Source: Cytophagaceae bacterium
GTDB lineage: Bacteria; Bacteroidota; Bacteroidia; Cytophagales; UBA9547
Length of the DNA stretch: 64,000 nt
Direction of reading: 5' to 3'
Assembly: GCA_027488865.1 (NCBI GenBank)
Contig: JAIYAU010000024.1
Span: forward strand, 1 to 64,000
Made by a program: the position numbers and the translations under genes. The notes below the pieces were generated by a model that saw only the letters and a list, made by a program, of their open reading frames with translations, did no database searches and was not told the origin of the DNA. Every line of letters begins with the position of its first letter. The first letter of the stretch is position 1. Shown piece after piece: positions 8,859 through 19,363 of this stretch.

Positions 8859-9314
8859 ATGGAATTTACAATTAAAGCGTTTGAAGGCATAACCAAAGAT
8901 CTTGTCTTTGGTATTAATAGAAATGAGGTATTAAAAAAATTCATTTCCTTGGGTATCGAGCCATATGAAAAGGGTGAAGATCGAGAATGGGTTGAAGATC
9001 TAGATTTGGTAATACATTACTCCGAGGATGGTTTAGTAGATGGTTTTGAGTTCTTTATGGATCAAAGCTTTGACATGGTTCTAATGTATGAAGGGGAGGA
9101 TTTGTTAAAAAAAAATTACGAAGAACTTTATTCGTTTTTAGTTGAGCACGATTTCTTTGTAATCAGATTTAATGACAGTTTTATTTCGTTTGGATGCGGC
9201 ATTGTGGTTGGATTTAATACTGAAAAGAAGAGAAACATAGAATCCATTTATATTATGTCAAACAAGGTAAGTTACAAAAAGACAATAATTAGCCAAATTG
9301 AGGAATTTTATTAA
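8859..9314 (+). CDS. Hypothetical, probable immunity-like protein
   Basis: 151-aa acidic ORF, first of a + strand array. Confidence 0.6.
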   Translation: MEFTIKAFEGITKDLVFGINRNEVLKKFISLGIEPYEKGEDREWVEDLDLVIHYSEDGLVDGFEFFMDQSFDMVLMYEGEDLLKKNYEELYSFLVEHDFFVIRFNDSFISFGCGIVVGFNTEKKRNIESIYIMSNKVSYKKTIISQIEEFY

Positions 9315-9320
9315 TACAAA

Positions 9321-9818
9321 ATGGAATTAAAAAATTTAATAGAACTGATTCAACAAGAACCCAACTGTATTGTTAAACCAGTAAATAAGAAATTCGGACG
9401 GGAAGATAGTAGTTTGATTCCAAATGATCTTCTTGAATTCTATAATTTAAGCAACGGGCTTGTATTATTTAAAAATGAGACTTACGAGTTTGAAATTGTT
9501 GGGAAAGACGAATTAGAACGAGCAAATCCGATCATTGTTGGCGAACCGTGTGAATATGATATTAGCCATAATTGGTACATTATAGCCAAAGGTCATAATG
9601 AGCAATTTATTTCGATTGATTTACACAAAGACCGATTAGGAAAGTGTTATGATAGCTTCTGGGAAACGCATGGTTTAAGAGGAGAGACACCTGTAATAGC
9701 AAATTCCTTTTTGGATTTATTGAATAATTTGTATTTGTCAAAAGGACAATCTTTATATTGGTTAGATGATAGTTTTAAGGCCTTGGGCGACGCTTATGAC
9801 GATATTCCGGAAGATTAA
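9321..9818 (+). CDS. SMI1/KNR4 (SUKH) family protein
   Basis: LIPNDLLEFYNLSNGLVLF... and NWYIIAKGHNEQFISIDL.. SUKH pattern. Confidence 0.85.
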   Translation: MELKNLIELIQQEPNCIVKPVNKKFGREDSSLIPNDLLEFYNLSNGLVLFKNETYEFEIVGKDELERANPIIVGEPCEYDISHNWYIIAKGHNEQFISIDLHKDRLGKCYDSFWETHGLRGETPVIANSFLDLLNNLYLSKGQSLYWLDDSFKALGDAYDDIPED

Positions 9819-9859
9819 AAGTTAAATCGGTATAAATCAGTCCTTTTTGTTAATCTAAT

Positions 9860-10525
9860 ATGAACAAGCTAATAAAGAAATTATACAACGAAAATGCTGA
9901 AATAAATGTTGAAGATCTTTTGGTATTATTAAAAATTGAGGATTCAATAGTTGTATCTCATTTGAGATTTTTAGCGGAAAAGTATGATTGGAAGAAGGTT
10001 GATGAGACTGACAATGAAGTTCCTTTTGGAAGTTGGGTTGATGTGATATGTCTATTTTTTGAATGTGGATATGAATCACTTTATGACTTAGCAACGAGTA
10101 ATTCCAGAATGGTTGGAATTGTTCTCGGTGTTTTAGAGGAGCTTAAAAATCAAGAAGCATTAAATATTGTAAACTCTATAGTTAGATTTTACCTTACAAC
10201 GGATAAAAACTTGGATGTTATTAAGCGGGGAGTTAGTTCAATAAATTTGATGCTATCTTTTGATGATAAAATTGTAATTACTCCTAAAACTAATATAGAG
10301 GTAAAAGAAATAATATATAACTTCATTGAAATAATAGATCAAAACGTCAAAGAAACAGAAAGTCAAGAGAATTATATATCTATCGCCTACTGTGCCTTAA
10401 GACGTGTTGGTGATCAAGAGACAATAGAAATAATTAAAAAAAGACCAAAATTAGAAGCTAGTTACTACAAAGGTCTTGAATCAATTGTAATTAAAGCTAT
10501 TAAGAAACAGATGGGTAGTTCTTAA
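9860..10525 (+). CDS. Hypothetical alpha-helical (HEAT-like) protein
   Basis: Helical repeats, 221 aa, in immunity array. Confidence 0.55.
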   Translation: MNKLIKKLYNENAEINVEDLLVLLKIEDSIVVSHLRFLAEKYDWKKVDETDNEVPFGSWVDVICLFFECGYESLYDLATSNSRMVGIVLGVLEELKNQEALNIVNSIVRFYLTTDKNLDVIKRGVSSINLMLSFDDKIVITPKTNIEVKEIIYNFIEIIDQNVKETESQENYISIAYCALRRVGDQETIEIIKKRPKLEASYYKGLESIVIKAIKKQMGSS

Positions 10526-10536
10526 TTTTGTACAAA

Positions 10537-10644
10537 ATGAATAAAAGTTTGGAAACAACAATTAATTCATTTACACAATTGAATCTGCGGTTTGATATAC
10601 TTCAACATAAAGGAGAAGATTTATGGAAGTCAGTTAAACATTGA
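10537..10644 (+). pseudogene. Truncated ORF remnant (MNKSLETTINSFTQLNLRFDILQHKGEDLWKSVKH*)
   Basis: Short in-frame coding-like stretch that stops abruptly inside the array. Confidence 0.3.
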
Positions 10645-10682
10645 ATTGGGCGAAGGGAAATTAATTCAGAAAATAAACTAAC

Positions 10683-11186
10683 ATGGATTACACGAAATTT
10701 ATTGATAATAGAACCATGGATAGAATTAAAACTATTCATTGGTTTAAAAATTGTGGGAATGAAAACAATGATTTATTTAAATCGTTATCAGTTCCAACTC
10801 TATTTGTCAGATCCTGGGATGAGGCTTTGGTAAATATTGAAAGCATTGAATGGGAAAATTTTACTTTGGAAGAAAAAAACAGATTAACCGAATTTTTGAG
10901 TTCAAAATTTCAAAGGGAATATGGCTTTTGGAATAAATTAACTGACCATTATAAGATTTTTCTTTCAGAAGAAGTAGAACCAATAATACAGAACTCAAAA
11001 TATTGCAATGATGAGTTAATGAAGAATGTAAGATGGGATCTTTTGGGCGCTCTAATGCAAGGGTCTTATAAAGGTCTTTACAAAAAAACTCGATTATACA
11101 TGGAATTGCTTCAGATTTATGAATTTGGACACATTCCTTGTGGCGTTCAAGGGGAATTACCTAATGAGAAACTATTGATATTTTGA
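10683..11186 (+). CDS. Hypothetical, probable immunity-like protein
   Basis: 167-aa ORF in array. Confidence 0.55.
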   Translation: MDYTKFIDNRTMDRIKTIHWFKNCGNENNDLFKSLSVPTLFVRSWDEALVNIESIEWENFTLEEKNRLTEFLSSKFQREYGFWNKLTDHYKIFLSEEVEPIIQNSKYCNDELMKNVRWDLLGALMQGSYKGLYKKTRLYMELLQIYEFGHIPCGVQGELPNEKLLIF

Positions 11187-11207
11187 CAAATCAGCAGCTT
11201 AGGACGG

Positions 11208-11819
11208 ATGATTAAGAAGAATATTATTGAACAATACGAGAAAGTGCTAGGTAAAAATTACCGAATTTTTAATGATCTTAATAGCAGTTTTGATATCGAT
11301 ATTATTTATTTCTATCCCCATAAACTAAATCCTTTTCACATTTTTGTAACAGTTGGAAGAACCGTCCAAAACAAATTGAAATTCCCAAATGAAAGTAATT
11401 TATGTGGAGAATTAGGAATAGTATTACCAGGTAGCTGGCCTATAAATATGACCTATATTATGTTTTTGGAAGATATTTATGATGATGTAAATGTATCTTG
11501 GCCTATAGCATGGCTCAAATACATTTCAACTTATTCGTACGAATCCTGCAACCCCATATTTATTGGAGATACTTTAACTAATGGATACCCAATGGTTGAG
11601 TTTGCCAGTAATACAACGTTTTCAGCTTTTTTTGTTTATTATCCTTCGAACTTGGGTCCATTGGGAAAAATAGAAATTCGCGATTTTAGTTGTCTTTGGC
11701 CAATTCATAGTGGTGAATATGAGTTAGTCCAAGAAAGTGGTTTTAACACCTTACGAAAACTATTTGTCGATAACGGTTCAAATGAAATTATGGATCTTAA
11801 TAGACATAATTTAAGTTAA
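11208..11819 (+). CDS. Suppressor-of-fused (SUFU)-like domain protein
   Basis: CGELGIVLPGSWPIN...WPIAWLKYISTYSYE...IGDTLTNGYPMVEFASNTTFSAFFVYYP matches SUFU layout. Confidence 0.7.
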   Translation: MIKKNIIEQYEKVLGKNYRIFNDLNSSFDIDIIYFYPHKLNPFHIFVTVGRTVQNKLKFPNESNLCGELGIVLPGSWPINMTYIMFLEDIYDDVNVSWPIAWLKYISTYSYESCNPIFIGDTLTNGYPMVEFASNTTFSAFFVYYPSNLGPLGKIEIRDFSCLWPIHSGEYELVQESGFNTLRKLFVDNGSNEIMDLNRHNLS

Positions 11820-11851
11820 TGTAACCGTACTTTTAAGATTAGTCTGACAAG

Positions 11852-12346
11852 ATGGAAATAGTATCAATTGGTGAAATTATAACAATTTTGGAATGGTTTT
11901 TAGTATTCCCTAAAGACATTAAGGAGCAATTTGCTCGTCAGCTAAAGAACAACAGAGTCATTTTGATTCCGCCAATTCAAATTATTGCACATTATAATGA
12001 TATATCTTTCGAATTGCGATATGATAACGAGATTGAGGAAATTGGGGATAACGAACAAGCATTAGAAAGAATGTGGGATTTTGTCTTTTTGGAAAGTATA
12101 CTGCCCGAAGGAAGAGTTTTGTTTTATCCTTCATTATTTGATTTACAAGAAAAAGCGGGTATAATCTGTAATACAAAAGAGCTAAAAGATTTTTTGTTTT
12201 CAAGGTATTTTAGTGTTTTTGGAAATATGCCTAATGTGAGCATGGGTGATTTTTATTTTATTTTTATCGATTCTTTGGTTTTTTTTGTGTTTGAACATCC
12301 TGGGATTTGCTATTCTTTTGGTTTGAAAAATATAAAGCCAAATTAA
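11852..12346 (+). CDS. Hypothetical protein
   Basis: 164-aa ORF, last in array. Confidence 0.55.
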   Translation: MEIVSIGEIITILEWFLVFPKDIKEQFARQLKNNRVILIPPIQIIAHYNDISFELRYDNEIEEIGDNEQALERMWDFVFLESILPEGRVLFYPSLFDLQEKAGIICNTKELKDFLFSRYFSVFGNMPNVSMGDFYFIFIDSLVFFVFEHPGICYSFGLKNIKPN

Positions 12347-12591
12347 GGAATTTATGTTTTGCTATCAAAGTGAATAGTTCGGCATAACTTATAAAAAAGA
12401 TCCAAAAAATAGAAAAGGAGTTAATTGTTTTAAACTGACCATAGATACGAGGGGAGAATTGAATAGATAATCATTCATGGAATGTAAGATACCACCACCT
12501 TATTCAATAAAGCTAATTTGCCCTTGGTCGCTTAGTTCGTTTTATAAAAGATTCGAATTTAGTTAATTGGTAATCCAACCATTAAATTGTG

Positions 12592-12599
12592 TATTTTTG
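12592..12599 (+). promoter_or_regulatory. Putative Bacteroidota -7 element TATTTTTG upstream of uvrA
   Basis: Matches TAnnTTTG about 20 bp before the uvrA ATG. Confidence 0.35.
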
Positions 12600-12619
12600 C
12601 TCATTAATTTTTCAAAAAT

Positions 12620-15466
12620 ATGCCTGTAAATTCGATTATTGCCTATCCTGATGTAGATAGTCTTGATCCCAAGGACTTTATAATTATTAAAAAGGCGAGG
12701 GTTAATAACCTGAAGGAATTGAGTGTAGCTATTCCACGTAATAAATTTGTTGTAATTACGGGCTTGTCTGGTAGTGGTAAATCGTCTTTAGCTTTTGATA
12801 CATTGTACGCAGAAGGGCAACGTGTTTACGTTGAAAGTCTTAATTCGTATGCAAGGCAATTTTTGGCTAGAATGGAAAAACCTGAAGTGGAATACATAAA
12901 AGGTATTTCGCCAGCTATAGCTATTGAACAAAGGGTTTCTACTAAAAACCCAAGAAGTACTGTTGGAACGACCACTGAAATTTATGATTATTTTAAGCTA
13001 TTATTTGCAAGAATTGGAAAAACCATCTCTCCTATTTCTGGCCAAATTGTGCGTAAAGACAGTGTTACTGATGTAGTAAATTATTTACTAGCCCAAGAAA
13101 ACGGCTCGAAGGTAATAATTTCTGCCCCTCTCCAAATTAAAGAAAACAGAACCTTAATTCAAGAACTATCCATTTTACTTCAAAAGGGATTTACTCGGGT
13201 ACTAGAACAAGGTGAACTAAAATACATTGAAGACTTATTAGCATCAAGTACTGAAGTATCAAACACCTCCAGTTTTGAAATTTTAATTGATAGAGTTACG
13301 GTTCAAGTAGAGGACGAACAATTTGCCTTTAGAATGGGTGACTCAGTGCAAACAGCATTTTTTGAAGGGGAAGGCACTTGTTTTATAGAAATTTTAGATC
13401 TAGAAAAAAGGACCTTTTCTGATAAATTTGAGCTGGATGGTATCGTATTTGAAGAGCCTAATGCCAACTTTTTTACCTTTAACAATCCGTACGGTGCCTG
13501 CAAAACCTGTGAAGGATTTGGAAGTGTGCTAGGCATTGATATTGATTTAGTAATTCCTAATAAAAATCAATCCATTTACGAAGGTGCTATTGCCCCATGG
13601 AAGGGTGATAAAATGGGCGAATGGCTTACTCCCCTAGTAAAAAATGGTATTTTATTTGATTTTCCTATTCATCGATCTTATTATGATTTAAGTGCTGAAG
13701 AAAAAGAGTTATTATGGACAGGCAATAGCTATTTTGAAGGTTTAACTGCTTTTTTTAATTATTTAGAATCTCAGACACATAAAATTCAATATAGGGTTAT
13801 GTTGTCACGCTATCGTGGAAGAACTACCTGTCCCGATTGTAGAGGCTCACGATTGAGAAAAGATGCTGGTTATGTAAAAATTGCGAATAAATCTATCCAA
13901 GATTTGGTGCTAATGCCTGTAACAGAATGCCTTGAATTTTTTAAAACTGTCCAACTCGACACGCATGAAGAAAAAGTTGGTAAAAGAATTTTTGTTGAAA
14001 TAAATAATAGGCTTAATTATCTTGACCAAGTTGGTTTAGGATACCTCACTCTCAATAGATTAACTTCAACCCTATCAGGTGGAGAGTTTCAGCGAATTAA
14101 GTTAGCCACTGCTTTAGGGAGCGCACTTGTGGGATCAATGTATGTATTAGACGAACCGAGTATTGGGTTGCACCCTCGTGATACACAAAGGCTCATTGGT
14201 GTTTTAAAACAACTACGTGATTTAGGAAATACGGTGATCGTGGTAGAACATGAAGAAGAGGTGATGTTGGCTGCGGATGAAATTATAGACATTGGACCTG
14301 ATGCTGGGTCGCAAGGTGGTGAGCTCGTTTTTCAACTTCGTAGAGATCAAATACAAAAAAACGGAAGCTTAAAAGACCTGTTAAGCAAGTCCCACACTTT
14401 TAACTATCTTACTGGGGTAGAAGGTGCTTACGAACCTAGAACGCCAAGGCCATGGACAAAATTTATAGAAATTAAAGGCGCTAGCGAAAATAATTTGAGA
14501 AATGTTTCAGTTAAGTTTCCTTTAAATATTTTTACCGTGATTACTGGAGTGAGTGGTTCTGGTAAATCTACATTGGTTAAAAAAGTTCTGATGCCTGCAT
14601 TACTAAAAACTACAGGAGGATTTACTGAGGAAATGAATGGGAAATACGATCGCATTGAAGGAGATTTACAAGTAGTAAAGAAGGTAGAGTTTATTGATCA
14701 AAACCCTATTGGTAAATCGTCAAGATCCAATCCTGTTACCTACGTGAAAGCGTATGACTACATCCGAAACTTATTTGCAGATCAGCCCTTGTCTCAGGCA
14801 CGAGGATATAAACCTGCTTTCTTTTCATTCAACATCGACGGAGGAAGATGTGATATGTGCCAAGGAGAAGGGCAAATCAAAGTTGAAATGCAATTTATGG
14901 CCGATATCTACCTTAAATGTGAAAGTTGTCATGGCAAAAGATTTAAACAAGAAATATTAGAAATTAAATATCAAGACAAAGACATCGCAGATGTTCTAGA
15001 AATGACCATAGATGATGCCATACCATACTTTGCAAAAAATGGTAAAGTTTTAGAAAAACTTAAAGTGCTAAAAGAAGTTGGGCTTGGCTATGTTCGTTTG
15101 GGTCAATCGAGCAATACTTTAAGTGGTGGCGAAGCACAAAGAGTTAAATTGGCCTCTTACCTAGGGAAAGGTGCGGTGGAATATGCCGAAAATATGTTGT
15201 TTGTATTTGATGAGCCTACTACTGGATTACATTTTCATGATATTGCCAAACTTCTTAAGGCACTAAATGCTTTGGTAGAACAAGGCAACACGGTTATTGT
15301 AATTGAACACAACATGGAGGTTATAAGAACGGCAGATTGGGTAATAGACATGGGTCCAGATGGTGGCAAAAATGGTGGATTAGTTTGTTTTGAAGGTACA
15401 CCATTACAAATGGTAGAAATTACAAACAATCACACAGCCCATTTCTTAAAAGAAAAAATGAAGTAA
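12620..15466 (+). CDS. uvrA: Excinuclease ABC subunit UvrA
   Basis: GLSGSGKSSLAFDTLYAEGQRVYVESLNSYARQFL, two ABC signatures, CxxC zinc motifs. Confidence 0.98.
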   Translation: MPVNSIIAYPDVDSLDPKDFIIIKKARVNNLKELSVAIPRNKFVVITGLSGSGKSSLAFDTLYAEGQRVYVESLNSYARQFLARMEKPEVEYIKGISPAIAIEQRVSTKNPRSTVGTTTEIYDYFKLLFARIGKTISPISGQIVRKDSVTDVVNYLLAQENGSKVIISAPLQIKENRTLIQELSILLQKGFTRVLEQGELKYIEDLLASSTEVSNTSSFEILIDRVTVQVEDEQFAFRMGDSVQTAFFEGEGTCFIEILDLEKRTFSDKFELDGIVFEEPNANFFTFNNPYGACKTCEGFGSVLGIDIDLVIPNKNQSIYEGAIAPWKGDKMGEWLTPLVKNGILFDFPIHRSYYDLSAEEKELLWTGNSYFEGLTAFFNYLESQTHKIQYRVMLSRYRGRTTCPDCRGSRLRKDAGYVKIANKSIQDLVLMPVTECLEFFKTVQLDTHEEKVGKRIFVEINNRLNYLDQVGLGYLTLNRLTSTLSGGEFQRIKLATALGSALVGSMYVLDEPSIGLHPRDTQRLIGVLKQLRDLGNTVIVVEHEEEVMLAADEIIDIGPDAGSQGGELVFQLRRDQIQKNGSLKDLLSKSHTFNYLTGVEGAYEPRTPRPWTKFIEIKGASENNLRNVSVKFPLNIFTVITGVSGSGKSTLVKKVLMPALLKTTGGFTEEMNGKYDRIEGDLQVVKKVEFIDQNPIGKSSRSNPVTYVKAYDYIRNLFADQPLSQARGYKPAFFSFNIDGGRCDMCQGEGQIKVEMQFMADIYLKCESCHGKRFKQEILEIKYQDKDIADVLEMTIDDAIPYFAKNGKVLEKLKVLKEVGLGYVRLGQSSNTLSGGEAQRVKLASYLGKGAVEYAENMLFVFDEPTTGLHFHDIAKLLKALNALVEQGNTVIVIEHNMEVIRTADWVIDMGPDGGKNGGLVCFEGTPLQMVEITNNHTAHFLKEKMK

Positions 15467-15511
15467 AATTCTAAATAGTCGAATTAGTATTGATAGAGAA
15501 CCAAGTTGTTC

Positions 15512-16921
15512 CTAATCTACTTTGTATCTTTTAAACCAACGGTCGTTTACAGTAACACCAAAGTTGATTCTGATATATTGTTCCCTCAATAGTTCTAGCT
15601 TGCCACGTTGGCCAACCACCACACTTAGGTTGATAAACTTAGGATTAAGCTCCACTTCTTCTTTGCTTTTGGGCAACAAAAATGATATTCCTGTAGAAAA
15701 AGAAATGTCTTCAACTTGTTGTCCATTAAAGAAGTATGGCGTTTGTTGATAATTAAATCCACCTCTCCATATTATTAATTTTTCTGATTTAAAAAGTTTT
15801 AATTTTACAAATCGTTCGCCTCCTATTCCCAAAGAATAACTATTAGCCAAAGGTGCACTGTTGGCAGAATTTTTATATTGTGACCAATTTTTATAAGCAA
15901 AATCGGAAGTGATGGCCCAAGAATAGGTTCTTTCTAAATTAAAACCTACTTTAAATCCAAACGGTAGTGAATATTCGATTGGCAAATTATTTTTTAAGGT
16001 GTCTTCTGAGATAAGTCCGTCATTGTTATTTCTTCTTTGTACTGTTTTGAACTCTGTAGAGTTTCCAGTATGTGAAAAATCTGCCACGGCTCCAAAAGAA
16101 TAAATCAAACCAGAACCTTTTACGTTGGAAGTGTCTTTGCCACTAAAAGTATATTTAGAATGAGTTATTATTGAGTCCTTGTTTATCCATCTTATGGTAT
16201 TAGTTGTATCTAAAACAGATTTTGTAACTTTAATTATCTCTTTTGTTATTCTTCGCTTCAACTCATTACGATAAAAAATACCTGGTTTAAAATTAAACTC
16301 GCCATGATTGGTACGGTTATAATACACAGATTTATAATTATCACCTACTATTTGAGTACTATAATCTTCTTTAATAGAGCCAAAATAGTAAGAAGTAGTA
16401 AAACCAGTATAAATTTTATTAGTTAGTCTAAATCCATTTGCTACAAAAACTTCATTCGTACCTCCGTTCCCTTTAAAAGTATAGTTGTAATTAACAACAT
16501 CGTTAATTACCGGTTGTGTGCCATTTATTAAATAATTGACATTACTAAACCTTTTTAATCCAATAGCCGCTGACCATCTGTTTTTTGCAATAGGTACTGA
16601 AAGTAATAAATGATTAAAATTTCCTCCAGAGGAATTGTCGCTAGCAGTGGAAGTACGTAATGATTTTAATTGACCAATTACGCCAAAATCCATGGCGGTA
16701 AACTTATTAACAGGCAGAAGGGCCGGATTAGCAATATTAACAAAATAACTTGAAGGCGAAGCAACGCCAGTTTGCCCCATTTCTATATTTCTGCTAAGAC
16801 CATCTTGAGACAAATCTCCAATTCCGTTTTGTGAATAAGGTGAATTACCTATATTTTGAGCTAACATAATTTGCCCAAAACCAATCATAACAACTATTCT
16901 ACTTATTAATCTGCAATTCAT
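15512..16921 (-). CDS. Outer-membrane protein (beta-barrel, hypothetical)
   Basis: Signal peptide; NSPYSQNGIGDLSQDGLSRN... Bacteroidota OMP pattern. Confidence 0.65.
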   Translation of the reverse strand: MNCRLISRIVVMIGFGQIMLAQNIGNSPYSQNGIGDLSQDGLSRNIEMGQTGVASPSSYFVNIANPALLPVNKFTAMDFGVIGQLKSLRTSTASDNSSGGNFNHLLLSVPIAKNRWSAAIGLKRFSNVNYLINGTQPVINDVVNYNYTFKGNGGTNEVFVANGFRLTNKIYTGFTTSYYFGSIKEDYSTQIVGDNYKSVYYNRTNHGEFNFKPGIFYRNELKRRITKEIIKVTKSVLDTTNTIRWINKDSIITHSKYTFSGKDTSNVKGSGLIYSFGAVADFSHTGNSTEFKTVQRRNNNDGLISEDTLKNNLPIEYSLPFGFKVGFNLERTYSWAITSDFAYKNWSQYKNSANSAPLANSYSLGIGGERFVKLKLFKSEKLIIWRGGFNYQQTPYFFNGQQVEDISFSTGISFLLPKSKEEVELNPKFINLSVVVGQRGKLELLREQYIRINFGVTVNDRWFKRYKVD

Positions 16922-17636
16922 TATATAACAATATGCTGTACAAACCAGTCAAAACCAAATCTGGGCTTGCAAAGATGGGATGTTTTATGCTAGTTTCAAA
17001 GAATTTAGCATCACCACCACAAATAATGACTTTCAGATCTTTATGCATATCTAAATAACGATCTATGATACCATTAATTTCTGCAGAGATACCATTTATT
17101 ACTCCACTTTGAATGCACGAGGGGGTATCATCACCCACCAAACTTGGAATACCAGATTTGGTTAATAACGGTAATCTACTCGTAAAATTGTGAAGTGCCT
17201 TAAATCTTATATCGATTCCTGGAGAGATAGAGCCTCCAATATATTGATTTTTAATATCTATAAAGTCATAAGTGATACAAGTACCCATGTCTATAACTAA
17301 ACAAGGTAATGCGGGAAAAAGGCGTTTTGCTCCAATGCAACCCGCCAGCCGGTCTGTACCCAAGGTATTTGGGCTTTTGTACGCGTTAAAGATTGGGATT
17401 GGCGTATTTTGGTCCAATACCAACACTCGACGTTTATTCGTGATGAGATTTAACACATGATGTAGGTCTTGCCCTACAGAAGATACAATTATTGGGCTAG
17501 CTGGTAGGTTGTTACAAAGTTTTACCACCTCCGACTCTTTCATTACCTGAACACTTTCAGGGACTTCGTGCAGAAATAGTCCAACCTTAATAGTTGTATT
17601 TCCTGCATCTATCACAACGTAAGGAATAGAATCCAT
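16899..17636 (-). CDS. coaX: Type III pantothenate kinase
   Basis: VIDAGNTTIKVGLF, GTDRLAGCIGA, VIDMGTCITYDFID, GGSISPGIDIRFKALH. Confidence 0.95.
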   Translation of the reverse strand: MDSIPYVVIDAGNTTIKVGLFLHEVPESVQVMKESEVVKLCNNLPASPIIVSSVGQDLHHVLNLITNKRRVLVLDQNTPIPIFNAYKSPNTLGTDRLAGCIGAKRLFPALPCLVIDMGTCITYDFIDIKNQYIGGSISPGIDIRFKALHNFTSRLPLLTKSGIPSLVGDDTPSCIQSGVINGISAEINGIIDRYLDMHKDLKVIICGGDAKFFETSIKHPIFASPDLVLTGLYSILLYNELQINK

Positions 17637-17638
17637 GA

Positions 17639-18304
17639 CTATTTCAAACTGGCTATTGCATTAACTAATTCTTTAGCTTTGGCCACATCTTTTAAGCCAG
17701 GCGCAAGCTCTATTCTACTATTTACATCAATTACTTTAATATTCAAGCTTTTATAATCTAGCTTCTGCAACTGTGGAATCTCTTCTAGACCAATTCCACC
17801 ACTCAAAAATAAGGGGATTTCGCCATCATACTGCTCTAGCAATGACCAGTCAAATGTTAGCCCATTTCCACCATATTCTTTTCCCTTGGTATCGAAAAGA
17901 AAATACGATATAAATGGTTTGTAAACGTTTAGAATTGAAAAGTCAAAATAATTATCTATGGCAAAAGCCTTAATAAGCTTTTTTCCTTGTTGAAATAGCT
18001 GTTCACAATAATTAGCTGATTCCTCGCCATGAAGCTGTAAAAAATTTAGGTCAAATTTATCAGAAATGGCAAGAACATAATCGATAGGGGAGTTTACAAA
18101 CACCCCAACTTTATTTATATGTTTTGGAAGTTCCTCTAGTAAAGTTGGAGAAAAATCGTCTCCTACAAATCGTTTTGATTTATCGTAGAAAATAAACCCT
18201 AAATAGTCAGGATTTAGTTGTGCTATTTTTTGGATGTTGTTGGCATCCTTCATACCACATATCTTTAGCTCCACGATAGTAACCAATTTTGAAGTTAAGC
18301 CCAC
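17639..18304 (-). CDS. trpF: Phosphoribosylanthranilate isomerase (true start probably slightly internal)
   Basis: LKICGMKDANNI...YLGFIFYDKSKRF...LSGGIG. Confidence 0.92.
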   Translation of the reverse strand: MGLTSKLVTIVELKICGMKDANNIQKIAQLNPDYLGFIFYDKSKRFVGDDFSPTLLEELPKHINKVGVFVNSPIDYVLAISDKFDLNFLQLHGEESANYCEQLFQQGKKLIKAFAIDNYFDFSILNVYKPFISYFLFDTKGKEYGGNGLTFDWSLLEQYDGEIPLFLSGGIGLEEIPQLQKLDYKSLNIKVIDVNSRIELAPGLKDVAKAKELVNAIASLK

Positions 18305-18329
18305 AGAACTTATCCGTGGGCCAATAATT

Positions 18330-19088
18330 TTATTTCATTGCTTTTATCACATCTACAAACTTGCGAGCTTCTAAAGATGCGCCACCGATTAGTCCACCAT
18401 CTATATCCGCACATGCAAATAGTTCAGGTGCATTTGAAGCATTACAGCTTCCACCATATTGTATTGTAATCTCATTCGCTAAAGATGCTCCATATTTAGA
18501 GGCAATATGGTTTCTTATTTTTTCATGCATTTCTTGTGCTTGTGCTGTAGATGCAGTAACACCTGTGCCAATGGCCCAAATAGGTTCATAGGCTATAACC
18601 ACTTTAGTAAATTGCTCTGGACTAAGATGAAATAAGCTGTCTGTTAGTTGGCTATTTACAAAATCAATGTGAATTCCTTCTTCACGTTGTTTTAATGTTT
18701 CACCACAACAAAAAATTGGTGTGAGCCCATTTTCAAGAATAATATTCACTTTTTCAGCCAAAAACTGATTGGTTTCATTAAAATATTCGCGACGTTCACT
18801 GTGTCCAATAATAACATAGCTTACACCAACCGATTTTAACATTTCCACAGAAACCTCACCTGTGTAAGCCCCAGATTTTTTTGTGTAGCAATTTTGAGCA
18901 CCTAAAGCCACTTTACCTGAAAGTAATTTTCCCACACTGGCTAAATGAATATATGGAGCGCATATTACTACTTGTACATCTGCATTTATTTCATCTTTAA
19001 CCATGTTATTTACCTCCGAAGCAAGCTTAAGCCCTTGTTCAAAGTCGTTGTTCATTTTCCAGTTTCCTGCAATTATCTTTTTTCTCAT
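18330..19088 (-). CDS. tpiA: Triosephosphate isomerase
   Basis: MRKKIIAGNWKMN; YVIIGHSERREYF; VIAYEPIWAIGTG. Confidence 0.98.
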   Translation of the reverse strand: MRKKIIAGNWKMNNDFEQGLKLASEVNNMVKDEINADVQVVICAPYIHLASVGKLLSGKVALGAQNCYTKKSGAYTGEVSVEMLKSVGVSYVIIGHSERREYFNETNQFLAEKVNIILENGLTPIFCCGETLKQREEGIHIDFVNSQLTDSLFHLSPEQFTKVVIAYEPIWAIGTGVTASTAQAQEMHEKIRNHIASKYGASLANEITIQYGGSCNASNAPELFACADIDGGLIGGASLEARKFVDVIKAMK

Positions 19089-19363
19089 TTACGTTCGAGT
19101 TAATGTACTTTTGTTGTGGGTAAAAATATTGATTAATTTGTTTAAAAACAAAATGATGATTGAACAGATCCATTTAAACCCATCAAAGTGGCACAAACAA
19201 AATTTTATTATTAGACAATTTTATCTTTAAAATTATGTCCAACCTGTTATTGAGTAAATCTTGCTTAACAAAACACACCAAAAGCAAGGTTTTTATAAAA
19301 TTATCCCATATGATGAGAGAAAACTCTATTAAATTGTAGCTTTTTATCACAATTTTTTGAATT

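Noticed and set aside
12620-15466. Nested antisense ORFs inside uvrA (13303, 14089, 14428, 15235)
   Set aside because: Shadow ORFs opposite a strongly conserved gene
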